From Euptelea pleiosperma (Eukaryota > Streptophyta > Magnoliopsida > Ranunculales > Eupteleaceae), in assembly GCA_035048495.1 (NCBI GenBank), contig CM068549.1, positions 10,898,000 through 10,961,999 of the forward strand: a stretch of 64,000 nt of DNA, given 5' to 3'. The position numbers and the translations under genes are program-made. Positions 1-12,110 of the stretch are shown here, in pieces. A model generated the notes under the pieces. The model was given only the letters and a program-made list of their open reading frames with translations. It ran no database searches and was not told the DNA's origin. Position 1 is the first letter of the stretch, and each line of letters starts with the position of its first letter.

Positions 1-559
1 TTCTAAGAAAAATATGATTGCGAGATCCCTAACAATTTTGAGAAATTTCCCAAAATTGAAATTCTACTAGATATGGGGTGTTTCCTTTTGCAGACTTTTC
101 CAAATTCGGAAGATTTCTAAAGATAGAAATTCTTCTAAAGAGGAAACTTCTAAGAGGGGAAACCCTAATTAAGCAGAGTTTCAAGATTTTGGAATCTTTC
201 CAAAAATCGCAAATCCTTGATTGGTGATTTCTAAAAATCTAATTTTTTTGAATTTTTATTTTTTATTTTTTTTGGTAATTTTCACTTAATCTAGGGTTTC
301 TAAAAAACCCTAGAACAAGATCTAGCAGTTATTTGGAAAGCAGTAAAATTCCTAAATTATTACAACTTTGCACTCGGCCTTCCGAGGCATTAAAAATAGT
401 AATTAAAAACTGCTAAAAATCACTAAAAACAAAAAATAGAAAGTTTCCCGAAAAGGTTGGGCTATCCAAATTGAGCAGCTTTCCGCTTCAGCAACTTTCC
501 AATTCCGTCTTTACGTCCTTTTTCGCACTCCCGAACACCCGAGCGGCAACGGCGCCATT
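1..559 (-). mobile_element. 5' internal region of a minus-strand LTR retrotransposon (leader after the primer site)
   Basis: This stretch has no convincing reading frame. It directly abuts the LTR at 560-3216, and next to that LTR it carries a primer-binding-like site in minus orientation. I therefore read it as the untranslated leader of a retrotransposon whose coding part lies off the left edge. It is AT-rich with repeated 'aatttcc' and 'aaaccc' runs. Only the orientation and the attachment to the LTR are supported; the lineage is inferred from the primer tRNA. Confidence 0.6.
544..557 (-). other. Primer-binding site, tRNA-Asp type
   Basis: On the minus strand the site reads TGGCGCCGTTGCCG and starts two bases after the CA end of the LTR. 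It is complementary to the conserved 3' end of plant tRNA-Asp. This primer is typical of Athila/Tat-type Ty3/gypsy elements, so the LTR family here is probably of that lineage; the lineage is an inference. Confidence 0.7.
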
Positions 560-2224
560 TGAAAATAGGGTTTTTCCGCGTCGTTGGTTACGGAAACCCT
601 AGAATCAACAAGATTTGTAATTTGATCCGTATTTTAATCCTGCAAAAATGTGACTTTTGTATAGGGATTCATGTCGGATGTCGATCCGCACTCGGGGTTA
701 GTTTGTGCAAGCAAAGAACATGAAATGACGGATTTACACAAGAACTATGGAATAAAAAGTGCTAAAAGTGAAGGGAGAGATGAGAATGGTGAAGTGATTT
801 TTAAAACATAATTTTGAAGATTTTAGAGAGAGAAAGTGCCACAATCAACCAAAAACAAAACACAAAAGCAAACTCACAAATGCTAAAATAACAATCTTAT
901 TCATCATCAATGAGTTCTTACAAAATCAAACTAAATAATTAAAAAAAAAATTTAGAAAGCCATAAAAACTAACCTAAAAAACATGATGATGCTAGAGAGA
1001 GAAAGTGGAGAAAGAAAGGGAAAATTAGAAATTTTAGAGAGAGAAACCTAAACCTAGAGAGAGAGAGCTAGAGAGGGAGTGAATGGTTCACCTTGAACTT
1101 ACCCGGAGAGATCGAGTTTGGCAATGGAGATTCGGCCGAAGAGAAAGTGTGTGCATACGTGGATACACCATGAGGAGGGAACTAAGAGGGTCCGTTTTAG
1201 GTAGCTTGGAGAGGAGCTCACGGCCTAAGGAGAGATGGTGGCGGTGCTCATGGATGGTGTTAGAGAGGGTCTAACGGTAAGTTGCAGGGCAGTCCTTATG
1301 CCTCTAACCCAACAAGAGTTTCAGGTTCAGTCCGGGAAAGAGGATGGTTTGGTTGAGTGGTGAAGATGGTGGATCAAACCTGCAAGTGGAGGGGGCGATG
1401 GTGATTTGGTCGAGTGGCAGGTGAAGGTGGGAGCATTGTGGAGGGAGTCGGATCACCTCCAATAGTGGTCAGGGCTGCTGTTAGACGGTGGTAGAGCACG
1501 CTGCAGGTGTGGTGCTTGCAGCCAGGCTGAGGAGATGGAAGCAGGTGCGATTTCAGAGGTGAGGGCGGCAAGGCAACAGGCGGACTGGTGGTGGTGATGC
1601 TGTTGCACACTAGCAGGTGGAACATGAGAAGATGATGGCGGCTTGGGGCGTTCTTCAATGGTTTGAGAGAGAGTCCGTCCGTGGGGAGGAAGAGAAGACG
1701 CTGGAGTTGCAAGTCCGTTTTGCTAGTGTGCACGGCCTGCAACTCGGCGTGGGTGTTGCTCATGGTGCTGCGCAAAGGAGCAGCACAGGAAAGGGAGAAG
1801 AAGAAGGGCGAGCAGACGATGAAGAAGAATGGAAGAAGAAGGAGAAGGAGGAGGCGCACGGCCAGAGTTCTGCAACTCCGGCCGGTATGAAGATAAGAAG
1901 AGAAGAAGAAGAAGAAGAAAGAGAAGAGGAAGAAGCGACAGAGAAGAAGAAAGAGAGGAGGAGAGGGGGAGAAGGACGTGCAGGCGGCCGGAGTTGCTGC
2001 CTGCAACTCCGGCGAGAGAAAAGATGAAGAAGATGAAGAAGAGGAGGAAGAGAAGGAAGAAAAAGAAAGAGAAGAAGGAGGGGAAAACCTCGGGAACGGT
2101 TTTGGGGAAGGAGAGGAGGAGAGGGGAGAGGGATTAGGGTTCGAACGAACCCCTCTCCTTCTCCTTTTAAAGCTCCCTATTTCCATTAATGGAAATAGGG
2201 TATTTTTTGAAAATAAAAAATATG

Positions 2225-2259
<35 letters not shown>

Positions 2260-3216
2260 TTTTAAGTAAAACATTACTTTTCTATGGGGAATCTCCCCAT
2301 TTAGTGGACCCCCCATTTTTTAAAATTTAATTAAAATTATTTTGAAATTCACGGGGTCCACTAACTGGTCGGACAGCGGGTCGATGATGATGGGCCCGGC
2401 TACTGGCCCACATGGATTGATGATGTCCATCGTCTCACAAGATAATGTGACAGACAGTCTGATGGCGATCGGATGGATGGTGACTTGATTGGGACCCAGA
2501 TTGGTAGATCGATGGATCTAGAGAGATCCAACGGTCCGATTGAAGATCCAACGGTCAGAAAGCTAAGAGAGATGAGATAGAGCCGATGGGTAGGAGTTCT
2601 GGGGTTGGGTCAGTAGATTCGAGGACCGAGAGATGAAGAGAGAGAGAGAATAAGGAGAGATGAGAGAGAAAGTATCAGAAAATAGAGAGAAAAGCACTGG
2701 CGGAGGGTCTGGAACCCTGGTCTTCACTGTGACCATCCTCACGCTTCTCCAGTAGAGTCGACTATCATTCTTTGCTGACTCATGTGGCTTTAAACGCTTT
2801 GGTCAGTCTCTTGGTCATTGGCTCTCCTACTCTCTTCGTTCTTTGGGCTGGCTTTTTGGTCCTCTTATTCAGCCCATATTTGGCCCATATCTTCTAGTCA
2901 TAGCATGTGGGCTCTTTAAGCTTTGATAATGGGCTTTCATGATCGATTTGGGCCCACAAGTCTCGAGAATCGTCCCATCGGGGTTTCCTACGACAGAAGA
3001 AGCGCGTAATGAGACTTTATCAGAACGGCTTAATATCTAGACTTCCGAAAATGTGTTTAATGCATGCAAATATACCATTTCGTCCAGAAAAGTGTGTTCT
3101 ACGCAATAGAAGAGACTCTTACGTAGAAAAGTAGATAAATAGAGCCTTTAACCTAGGAGAGTGCGATAACGCTAAAAGGATAATTGCTTAAAATAAGCAC
3201 TTTTGAGCGAATATCA
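560..3216 (-). repeat. Long terminal repeat, family L1 copy 1 (5' LTR of minus-strand element)
   Basis: The LTR starts on the minus strand with TGATATTCGCTC at 3216 and ends with CCCTATTTTCA at 560, about 2.66 kb. Three further copies lie at 4142-7114, 8871-11546 and 36083-38711. Here the left side continues into a primer-binding site, so this copy is attached to an internal region and is not solo. No five-base duplication matches across 555-559 and 3217-3221, as expected if the other end is outside the window. It contains GA-rich microsatellites, a TA run (2228-2254) and a degenerate palindrome at 1988-2012. Open frames inside are low-complexity. Confidence 0.8.
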
Positions 3217-3434
3217 TGAGGGAATGAGAGAGGGGGCAGCACGTGATGGGGAAGTGCATGGTTAAGTGAGTGTGGTCATGGGCCATACGTTGTGAGCTTT
3301 GTAAGTTGTTTGGCCGTGGGCCACTTGATGATCATTGATTTGGGTCGTTAGATTGAGATGAGAGTAGAGATGTGATATGAATCATGTGGGAACAGTTGAT
3401 GCAGGGTAGAGAGAAGGTCGTGAGGGATCATGGA
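3217..3434. other. Short spacer without recognised features
   Basis: This is unique-looking sequence between the end of the first LTR and the start of similarity to the TMEM208 intron. No reading frame, repeat or splice signal stands out. If the intron copy beginning near 3435 once had its own exon 1, that exon should lie about here, but no exon relic is visible. Confidence 0.4.
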
Positions 3435-3834
3435 CTGTGGTCATTATTATTACAATTAAGCATTGTTCTTAAATTTTAGTTGAACTATTCTCAATTCTAG
3501 ACCGGATAGTGGATAATTGGGTCGATTTCGTCCTTGCAGATCTCCAGGGTGGAACTCATTGGGTCTTGAGCCCAATTACTCTAAAAACCATTTGATTGCT
3601 ACTACTACATCTTTCGAGTTCATTATTTTAGTTTTTAACTCTCCATTTTAATTTCTTAAAAAAGTACTCATAAACAATGAGATAGAGTTACCCCTTTGAG
3701 TGTTAGGTTTCTCTGTTGGAGAAATTATAAAATATGATTTGTGGATGAACAATAGGTGATCTTTTTTAAATGTATAATTCAATTCGTTTAGAGAGTCGGG
3801 AGAAACTCTCGACGTAATAATTCATAGTCTTTTA
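3435..3834 (+). repeat. Partial copy A of the TMEM208 intron-1 segment (left part)
   Basis: The sequence from 'ggtcattattattacaatt' to 'ttcatagtctttta' is closely similar to the start of the TMEM208 intron at 49300-49700 and to copies at 17877-18280 and 19122-19520. It stops at a Copia element inserted at 3835, and the similarity resumes on the other side at 17012. This is a non-coding duplicate of a host gene segment. Confidence 0.8.
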
Positions 3835-4141
3835 TGTAAGGAATATTTTTATATTCAATTTGGCAAAGATTTCGTTTGACATAAAAATATTCTTGCAACC
3901 GTTCCTACGAGCACAAGTGTAGTGTGAAGATGTCGTGGTAGGCATACTTCGCCAACTACGTGAAGACTAAAAGACAAAGACAACAAGAATCAAACGGTTG
4001 ACGACAGGAGTCATCTGAGTAACTGCCGTTTTGTCAATTAACGATCGTGTATGCTCGATTAGGAAAGTAAGTGACTTAGTGGCCATAGGAGTTTGTTAAA
4101 ATGAACAAAAATATAATGGTCAAACTTAGTCATTGGACAGA

Positions 4142-7114
4142 TGAAAATAAGGTTTTTCCGCGTCGTTGGTTACGGAAACCCTAAAGTTCAACAATATTTG
4201 TAATTTCTCCGAATTGGTTCACTTAATCTGCAAAATAGCAGATTAGCACAGTGGCTCGTGTCGGATATCGTCCGCACTCGGGGTTAGGGCAAATAAGAAC
4301 AATAATAACAGAAAATGCTGAGAATTTATGGAAGGGTGAGAATGGTGATATGATCGATTTTTAAAACATTCTTTTGGAGTGAGATTAATGAATTATTTGA
4401 GCAGGAATAAAAGAGAATAGAAAATTTCAAATAATAAAATTCAACTCAATTTATTGAATGATCAAACGAGTTTACAAAAATTTAACAAATAAAGCAAATA
4501 CTAATTTGGAAAGCAAATAATTGAAATTAAACTCAAAAGTAATGTAGAGAGATAAAATCAAAAATTAAGGAGAGAGAGAAAGTGAGATAAATTTTTAGAG
4601 AGAGAAAGTACTAACTTGACCTAGAGAGAGAAAGCAATGTAGAGAGAGAAAGTGAAAGAAGATAAGGATTTATAGATAGAGAAAATGAAGAAGCTAGAGT
4701 TTTAGAAAGAGAAAAAGTAAAGTAAAGTAAAGAAAGCTCTAGAGAGAGAGAAATGAGAGAGAGAGAGAGAGGAGAGAGAAGATATCACCTTGAAATTCTT
4801 CCAAGTGTTTGGATGGATTTGTTGAAGGCACTGCCTTGACAAGGGAGCAACCCTTGAAGAGCACCACGTGGCAGCAAGGGGCGTTAAGGTGGATCAAGCT
4901 ATTATGAGGACGTGGGAAGAGGTGAAGTGTGCTGCTGCTTTGAGACGTTGCAGACTTGCAAGAGAGGGATCCACGTTGGAGAGGAGGGCCACGACTTGCT
5001 GGAAGTGAACCAGGCGGTGGAAAAATCAAGGAAGGTAGCCTTGCACGGTGGTGGTGCTCCAAATGGGAACGAGGTATGTGTGTTGCAGATCTAGTGAACG
5101 ATCAGCAAGAGGGGGTGTTGAACGTGAATGGCAGAGCTCTTTCTCAGTTGCTGGACAGCAAAGCAGATGTGGAGTGAGGCTGAGATCTTGGCTGATCAGG
5201 ATGGGCACCAGCAGCTAGCTCCTAACGTGGAAGAGAAGACGACGGAGCTGCTGGCCGGATTTTGCAGGTTCGAAGAGTATGCAGTGGTGATGAAGGCTGA
5301 AGTGTGGATGAGGATGGCAGATCTGCTGGTGGAGAAAAGAGATCTCAGATCTCTGAACAGTAGATCTAAGATCTACTTAGTGAGAACGGGTGTAGATGTT
5401 GGTCAACAGGCGGAGCCGGAAGAGGTTCCAGGCGGTGGTAGTAACTGGTGGTGTAAGAGAATGCAAGTGGTTCAGGCAGACAGAGATCTAGTTCCTGGCA
5501 ACTAACGGCTTGGAGCTATGAAGGATTGCCGGTCTGCAAAAAGAATGGTGAAGAAGAGGTCCTGTGAACCTGCAACTTCGAGTTGCAGGTTGTGATGAAG
5601 ATGACCGATCGGAGTTGCACCTGCAACTCCGGTGAAGTTCGAAAAAGAAGAAGAAGAAGAAGGAGAGGAAGAGATGGTGTGGTTGCTGGGTACAAGCGAG
5701 AGGATTGCTGTGGGTTGTGGCCAATCCAACAGCGTGGGAAGAAGAGAGAACGTGGACAGAACCAGTTCGCCGGAGTTGCTCCTGCAAGGGATGAGTGGTT
5801 TGCAACTTAGTGGATGTGCAGACCGTTACTATCAACAACGTGAGTTGAAGGAGGGAGAGAGGAGAGGCCAGAGAACTACACTGTGCAGCATGGTGATGAC
5901 GGTGCTTAGGAGATGAAGGAGAGGAAGTGTAGGTCCGGTAAAGATCCAGCAACTTGTGGTGGAGGTTGTTGTGCACGGCTTATGCTTGGAAACCAGACGG
6001 AGGAGAGAAGGAGAGATTGCACGGCCAGATCCAGTGGGGAGGTGAAGAAGAAGAGATTGCATGCAGGTGAGGCGCACCAGTCTAGTTCGTGGAGAAAAGG
6101 AGCAGGCGGTAATGGTTGCAGAGGAAGAAGGAGAGGGGTAAAGAAGGTGAAGAGCTCTTGGCTGCTCCAATGGAAGAGATTTGCGCAAGAGAGGGAAGGG
6201 GTTGAGAGAGTTTTAGAGCTTAGAAGGGGGAGGGAACCAACCCAAGAAGGAGAGAGAATGAATCTCTTATAGACTTTTTTTTTTCTTTTTTTGCTTGTTG
6301 TAAAAATGATGACCGTTGGATCTAGAGAGATCCAACGGTTGGGAATGGGTTAGTTAGATGAGAGAGAGAGTGACTAGGATAGAGAGATATGGGGAGAGAA
6401 GAATCGGTCAAGTGAGACCAATTCTCTCTTCTTGTTGCAAATGGGCATGGGCATGGGCATGGGTCATGGTCATGGGCATGGGTATGGGTCATGGGTATGG
6501 GTCATGGGCATGGGGCATAGGCCTATGTCATGGGCCAAGATAGATAGATAAAGAGAGAAATAGGAGAGATGTGAGAGAAAAATATAAAAATAAAAGCATT
6601 GGAGGGTCTTGAACCCTGGTCTTCTTTATTCTCTCTCGTCTACTCCACCAATAAGTCAAACTTATCCTTTGATGTCAATTGGTGTGACCTTTAACACCTA
6701 AGTCCTTCTCTTGTTCTCCAGCTATTCTCTCTCTTAGTCCTTGTTCTAACTCTACGATCCTCTAGCTTTGCCCGTATATGTCTTCTATCTTTTTATCCTA
6801 GCCTGTTGGCTCTTTAAGCTTTGATAGAAGTCTTCTATGGTTGATCGTGGGCCCGCAAGTCTCTAAAATCGCCCGATTGGGTTTCCTGCGAGAGAAAAGC
6901 ACGTAATGAGACTTAATCAAAATGGCTTCATATCTAGACTATCCGAAATGCGTATATTTCATGCAAATAGTCGATTTTCGTTTAAAGATTACGCTCTACG
7001 CATTGGAAGAAACTCTTATGTGAAAAAGTCGACGAAAAGACAAGTTTTGCGTAGGAGAATGCGACATCGCTATAAGGATAATGGCTTAAAATAAGCACTT
7101 TTGAGCGAATATCA
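4142..7114 (-). mobile_element. Solo LTR, family L1 copy 2
   Basis: This is a minus-oriented copy of the 560-3216 LTR, with TG/CA ends and a perfect five-base duplication ACAGA (4137-4141 and 7115-7119). It sits inside the Copia 5' LTR; the intact Copia 3' LTR at 15693 shows the empty site. No internal region is attached, so it is a solo LTR left by recombination. It contains palindromic TGCAACTCCGG motifs (5567-5632) and a short ATGGGC minisatellite (6441-6535). Open frames inside are low-complexity and not genes. Confidence 0.92.
6441..6535. repeat. GGGCAT/GGGTAT minisatellite inside the solo LTR
   Basis: The unit 'atgggc' is repeated with variants such as 'atgggt' and 'catggt' over roughly 95 bases. 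It is absent from the other three copies of this LTR at the same place, so it is an expansion specific to this copy. Confidence 0.8.
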
Positions 7115-7142
7115 ACAGACCCGAGTCTAAGTCAATTAGATT

Positions 7143-7447
7143 GACTAAAGGGATAGTCCAATCGATTGGACACTAATTCCCAATCGATTGGACACAGCCA
7201 AATCAATTGGAGACTCTAATTGGAAATTACGAGGCAAAAACTTATTTCAGCCCAATCGATTGGAGCCTTCGAGACAGAAACCTATCTGAGTAAAATCGAT
7301 TGGAGACTCTGTGAAATCGATTGGACTCTTCGGGACAGAAACTTTTCTTAGTCAAATCGATTGGAGACTCTACGTAATCGATTGGTGCATTCGGAACAGA
7401 AATCTTATTGAGCCCAATCGATTGGACCAAGTGTACAATCAATTGGA
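7143..7447. repeat. Cluster of CCAATCGATTGG palindromes in the Copia 5' LTR
   Basis: The twelve-base palindrome CCAATCGATTGG and near variants (AATCGATTGGAG, AATCAATTGGA) recur about a dozen times with irregular 20-45-base spacing and recurrent flanks 'gagactctg' and 'gggacagaaac'. The cluster lies upstream of the TATA-like box, in the U3 part of the LTR. A role as a repeated protein-binding element is inference. Confidence 0.85.
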
Positions 7448-8387
7448 CCATGCACAGAATTGGTCTTTCTTAGATCCAAAATTCTTGGTTCCATCATCCC
7501 ATGTTCCACACGACTCAAGGTCTTGAAATTCTATAAATAGAACCCTTCTATGCCTTCTCTAAACACACACAGAGACACAAAGTTACTCAATGTTCAAGAG
7601 AGAGAAGAAAATGTTATATTTATTAGAGTGTCCATTCGAAGAGCAAGAAGCTTGTTTTCCATTCACATCTTGTGAGCTTGTTCTTTTCTTAATCAAAGCC
7701 AAGAGCTTGATCATTTCCTCAGCTTAGGTCTTCTACTTCTATATTCGACCTAGCATCCTGAGTGTACTAGTGTGACTCAACACCATTTTAGCAACTTAGG
7801 GTTCAGGGTGTATTGAATCATTCACCTTCTACAAAGGTGGGAGTGTTGAGAATTAAGATCGGAGGAGCCGATCGATGGCAGGTTTGTGGTGTACAAACTG
7901 AACAAGCAGATAATGCTTCTTGGCTAGAAGGGCGCGCGTGGATTCATAGCGTTGATTCAGAGGACGTCGATGCATCGGTAGTAGGCCTTGGTAAAAGGTT
8001 GGAAGCTGTATTTGCAACGGTGCTGCGTAGGTAACCTTTGTTTTGTTTAACTTTTCAGTTAGTGATACTTTCCGTCTGGACGTGGTCCCGTGGTTTTTTC
8101 TTGGCTAAGGTTTCCACGTAAAAATCTCTTGTCTAGTATGATTGTTTGTTTGTATTCTGTAATATATTCTGATTAGATCAAACAATGAAAAGAAAATATA
8201 CCACGGAGGTATATTCAATTTGAGTCGGTTGTGATAATCTTTTATCAAACAACTAAGGCATGCAATTTTATTCCCTTACCATCGTCCAGTAAAACTATGT
8301 AGGTATAATTAATTTTAAATACCTAATCAACCCCCCCCCCCTTCTAGGTATATTGAGTTAAAGAGAACGGACAAGTAAAATTTCAAT

Positions 8388-8399
8388 TGGTATCAGAGC
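8388..8399 (+). other. Primer-binding site, initiator tRNA-Met type
   Basis: TGGTATCAGAGC begins two bases after the CA end of the 5' LTR. It is the canonical Ty1/Copia primer site in plants and fixes the element's orientation. Confidence 0.92.
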
Positions 8400-8475
8400 G
8401 GGTATTTCTAGTTAAGGTTTAATCACCTGGCTTTAGATTCTTGAGAAACTAGTCCATTTTCATTAATTTGTTAAA

Positions 8476-11400
8476 ATGCAAAGAGAATGTGAAAATACAT
8501 CCAGACCTTCGTTGTTTAATGGGGAAGACTACGCCTATTGGAAGGCTAAGATGAGGCTTTTCTAAAGTCCATTGATGAAAGAGTCTGGATGTCTGTAGTG
8601 GATGGTTGGTCACCACCCACAATGGAAGTAGGAGATAAAATTATTCTTAAACTTAAAAATGACTGGACCAAAGAGGACATAGATTGTTGTTGTTTTAATA
8701 GCAAAGGGTTAAATGTTATTTTTAATGCTGTTGATAAGAATGAGTTTAGAAGAATCTCTACTTGTTCCCTAGCTAAAGAAGCATAGGACATACTTAGAGT
8801 CACACGAAGGAACGTCGGCCGTTAAGATCTCCAAACTTCAAATGCTGACTTCTAAGTTCTAATCCATGAGTGATATTCTCTTAAAAGTGCGTATTTTCCA
8901 CTGTTATCTTCTAAGCGTTATCACACTCTCCTACGTTAAAATATTCTATTTATCTACTTTTCTACGTAAGAGTCTTTTTTATTGCGTAGAACACACTTTT
9001 CTGGACGAAATGGTATATTTGCATGCATTAAACACATTTTCGGAAGTCTAGATATAAAGTCGTTCTGATTAAGTCTCATTACACGTTTTTTCTATAGCAG
9101 GAAACCCTGATTGGATGATTCTCGAGACTTGCGGGCCAAAATCAATCATGAAAGCCCATTATCAAAGCTTAAAGAGCCCATAGGCTATGACTAGAAGATA
9201 TGGGCCAAATATGGGCTGAATAAGATGACCAAAGAGCCGGCCCAAAGAATGAAGAGAGAAGGAGAGCCAATGACCAAGAGACAGACCAAAGCGTTCAAAG
9301 CCACATGAATCAGCAAGGAATGATGGTCTACTCTACTGTAGAAGCGTGAGGATGGTCACAGTGAAAACTAGGGTTCCAGACCCTCTGCCAATACTTTTAT
9401 CTCCATTTTCTGATATTTTCTCACTCCTCCCCAAATTTTCTCTCATCTCTCCTTATTCTCTCTCTCTTCATCTCTCGATCATCGGATCTACTATCCTAAC
9501 CCCAGAACTCATGTTCATTGGCTCTGGCCCATCTCCCTAAGCTATCGGACCGTTGGATCTTCCATCGGACCATTGGATCATCCATCAGACCGTCGGATCT
9601 CTCTAAATCTGTCGGCTTGCCAATCTGGATCCTGATCAAGTCATCTTCTGTCTGACCATCAGATTGTCTGTCACATCATCTTGTGAGACGATGGACATCA
9701 TCAATCCCTGTGGACCAGTAGCCGGGCCCATCATCATCGACCCGTGGCCCGACCATTTAATGGACCTCGCGATTTTCAAACGCTTTAAATTAATTATTTT
9801 TAAATAAAAAAGGGGGTCCACTAAATGGGGAAATTCCCCAAAGAAAAGTAAGGTTTTACTTAAAAAAAAAAAAAATTTAATATTTTTTTATTTCCTAAAA
9901 TTCCTAATTTCCATTAATGGAAATTAGGAGCTTATATAAAGGGGGAAGGAGGGGGACGAACCCTAATTTTCAAACCCCTTTTCTCCTCTCCTTCCCCCCA
10001 CATCATTCCTCCTCCTTCCCTTTCATCCTCTTCCTCTTCTTCCTTGTTCTTCATCTCTTCTTCTTCATCTTCTTCTTCCTTCTTCTCCTTTTCTCCGGCC
10101 GAAGTTCTGCAACTCCGGCCACGCGCCTCGCCCTTCTTCTTCTTCTTCTTCTTCTTCTTCTTCTTCTTCTTCTCTCCTCTGTCTTCTTCTTCTTGTTTTT
10201 TTTTCTTGTTCCTCTTCACGCCCTCACCGGAGTTGCAGGCTGCAACTCCGGTCGCCATCGCATCAGCGCCTCTTGCAGCACCACGTCTTCACCGCAGCAC
10301 CTTCCTACTGCCTTTCCGCCTCCGCGAGCTCCACCTCTTCAGCGCCTGCATGACTCCAGCACCAACGCTGCAACTGCCACAGCACCTCCAACATCGCCAC
10401 AACCAACCGTCGCACGCTCCTCCCTTCCACCTCGCTTGTGCCCACGTTCACCCCCACCTGCAACTCGCCCATAGCCGTTCGGTTTACCTCCACTCCAGCA
10501 ACTCCATATCGCCACACCCTCCTTGAATAGATTCGGTGGCTGTTCTTCCAACAGCCACCGCTATCTCATTCAAGAAAATAGAAAAAAAAGGGAAAAAAAA
10601 GAGAACCAGAAAAGAGAAGAAGAACATCTGCCCTCCACCTTACCTTGGCCGAATCAACACCTCCTTGCAGCCATCTCAGTTCCACCACGATCTCCATCTT
10701 CATTGCCCTACAAATCTCTAGCCCGTGCCTGAAACTGTACAAATGCAAGTGCAGATCCGGGAAGAGATGGTGGTGCACCACATGTGTATCACAACGCCAT
10801 CAACCATAGCCAGCCTCGCTGCCCCCCTACAATCCCTCCTGCGACTTCATTCATCCATGGACTGGTGCACGCACTCGGGATAGCCTCTTCATTATCAACC
10901 TTGGCTGATCCACCCTTGATTGGTAAATCAAGGGTTAAAACTCAATCATCCACTTTCGGTAAGTGCCAAAGGTAAGATTCTACCATCTATAATCTAGTTC
11001 TCTCTAAACCTTCATCTCCTTCTCGCTTTCTCTCTCCTCTTTAGACTCTCTCCTTCCACTTTCTCTCTCTAGAATAGACATCCTCTTTCTCTACCTTTCT
11101 CTCTGTATCTCCCTTCTATTTCATGCTTTCTAGTTAATTTTTGAAATTTATTTATGCACCAATCAGATTCAAGGTTATTGTAAGTTACTTTTCATTTTAA
11201 TAAAGGTGGTTAATTTCATTAGTTTTGCTTATTATATTATGTTCTTCCTATTTTCTCTCTCATCATTTTAGCAGATAATGGTTCCCTCTAAAATTTATAC
11301 AATCAATCATATTTTAATCCCGTGATCATCATTCTCACCCTTCCATCTTTTCTTTTTAGCAATTTTTGAGAAAAACCCGTCATTTTATGTCATTGATTTG

Positions 11401-12072
11401 CATGAACTAATCCCGAGTGCGGATCGACATCCGACACAAGCCATTGTGCAAAATTGCTCATTCTATAGGTTATAAGTCTCAGATAATTAAAAATGTGTTG
11501 ATTTTAGGGTTTTCGTAACCAACGACGCGAAAAAACCCTACTTTCAATGAGAATGGAGGAGAATGATACTTTCACTGAGTTCTATGCCCAACTTAGTGAT
11601 ATTGTGAACTCTACACACAACTTGGGTGAGGTCATTCCTGAATCCAAAGTTGTTCAAAAAATTTTGAGATCCTTACCTGATAGATTTCAGGCTAAGGTCA
11701 CTACGATTGAGGAAAGCAAAGATGTTGACTCTCTAAAAGTTGATGACCTGGTTGGGTCTCTACAAACTTATGAGATGAATTTGAGACAGCCGAAAAAATT
11801 AAAAGGAATTGCCCCTAAAGTTTCTGAAGCTCAAGATTCTGAGTTACATGTTGACTCTGAAGTAGAAATGGCATTATTCGTGAAAAAATTTAAAAAGTTC
11901 TTTCGTTCTAAAAATGATAGGTTCAACAACAATAAACAGTTTGATAAAAGTATGGAACATGCCAGACCTCGTGAGAAAGGTAGCAAAAGTGACAGGAATC
12001 CTAGGGAAATTGCTCAAACGAACCCCAATGTTTCAAATGTAAGAGTTTTGGTCACTTTGCTAATGTGAGCCC
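8476..12072 (+). pseudogene. Copia gag, broken by a frameshift, stops and a solo LTR
   Basis: The reading begins with ATG at 8476 and shows the RPSLFNGEDYAYWKAKM start typical of plant Copia Gag (DUF4219/UBN2 family). One base is missing near 8562, shifting the frame. Stops interrupt KEA/DIL near 8785 and SKF/SM near 8861. At 8870 the gene is split by a solo LTR and resumes at 11547 with EENDTFTEFYAQLSDIVNS, then ILRSLPDRFQAKVTTIEE and the SLQTYE motif. A CCHC zinc knuckle (CFKCKSFGHFANVS, near 12025-12066) has lost its last cysteine. The product would be the nucleocapsid precursor. It cannot be made in this state. Confidence 0.85.
8871..11546 (+). mobile_element. Solo LTR, family L1 copy 3 (plus orientation)
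   Basis: It starts TGATATTCTCTT and ends CCCTACTTTCA, with a perfect duplication ATGAG at 8866-8870 and 11547-11551. It is 2,676 bp and interrupts the Copia gag; joining the flanks restores gag reading. A TATA-like box (TTATATAAAG near 9943) precedes a TC/CTT-rich leader. A palindrome with perfect 12-base arms CCGGAGTTGCAG and CTGCAACTCCGG lies at 10227-10251. The open frames over CTT/GAA runs are low-complexity and are not genes. Confidence 0.93.
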
Positions 12073-12110
12073 AAACAAAGAAGAATACAAGGGCAAAGCA
12101 AAATCATTCA

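Larger units (their letters stand above)
3835..8385 (+). repeat. 5' LTR of the Copia element (interrupted)
   Basis: This is the same LTR as 15387-17006 but split by a 2,973-bp solo LTR at 4142-7114. Without that insert and its duplication it would be about 1.57 kb. It holds the promoter side of the element (TATA-like 'tctataaatag' near 7530), a set of CCAATCGATTGG motifs (7150-7447), and a C-run before the TTCTAGG...AATTTCA end. Confidence 0.9.

Noticed and set aside
1374..2265. Overlapping open frames rich in Ser/Phe on one strand and Glu/Arg/Lys on the other
   Set aside because: They lie in GA/CT-rich LTR sequence, overlap on both strands and show no family motif.
7143..7447. CRISPR-like array in the CCAATCGATTGG cluster
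   Set aside because: Spacing is irregular, the repeats are short palindromes in an LTR, the genome is eukaryotic, and the same cluster recurs in the other LTR.
9917..10526. Long open frames (160-185 residues) with Phe/Leu/Ser or Lys/Glu runs
   Set aside because: They are produced by CTT/GAA repeats within the solo LTR leader and are not shared as proteins between LTR copies.
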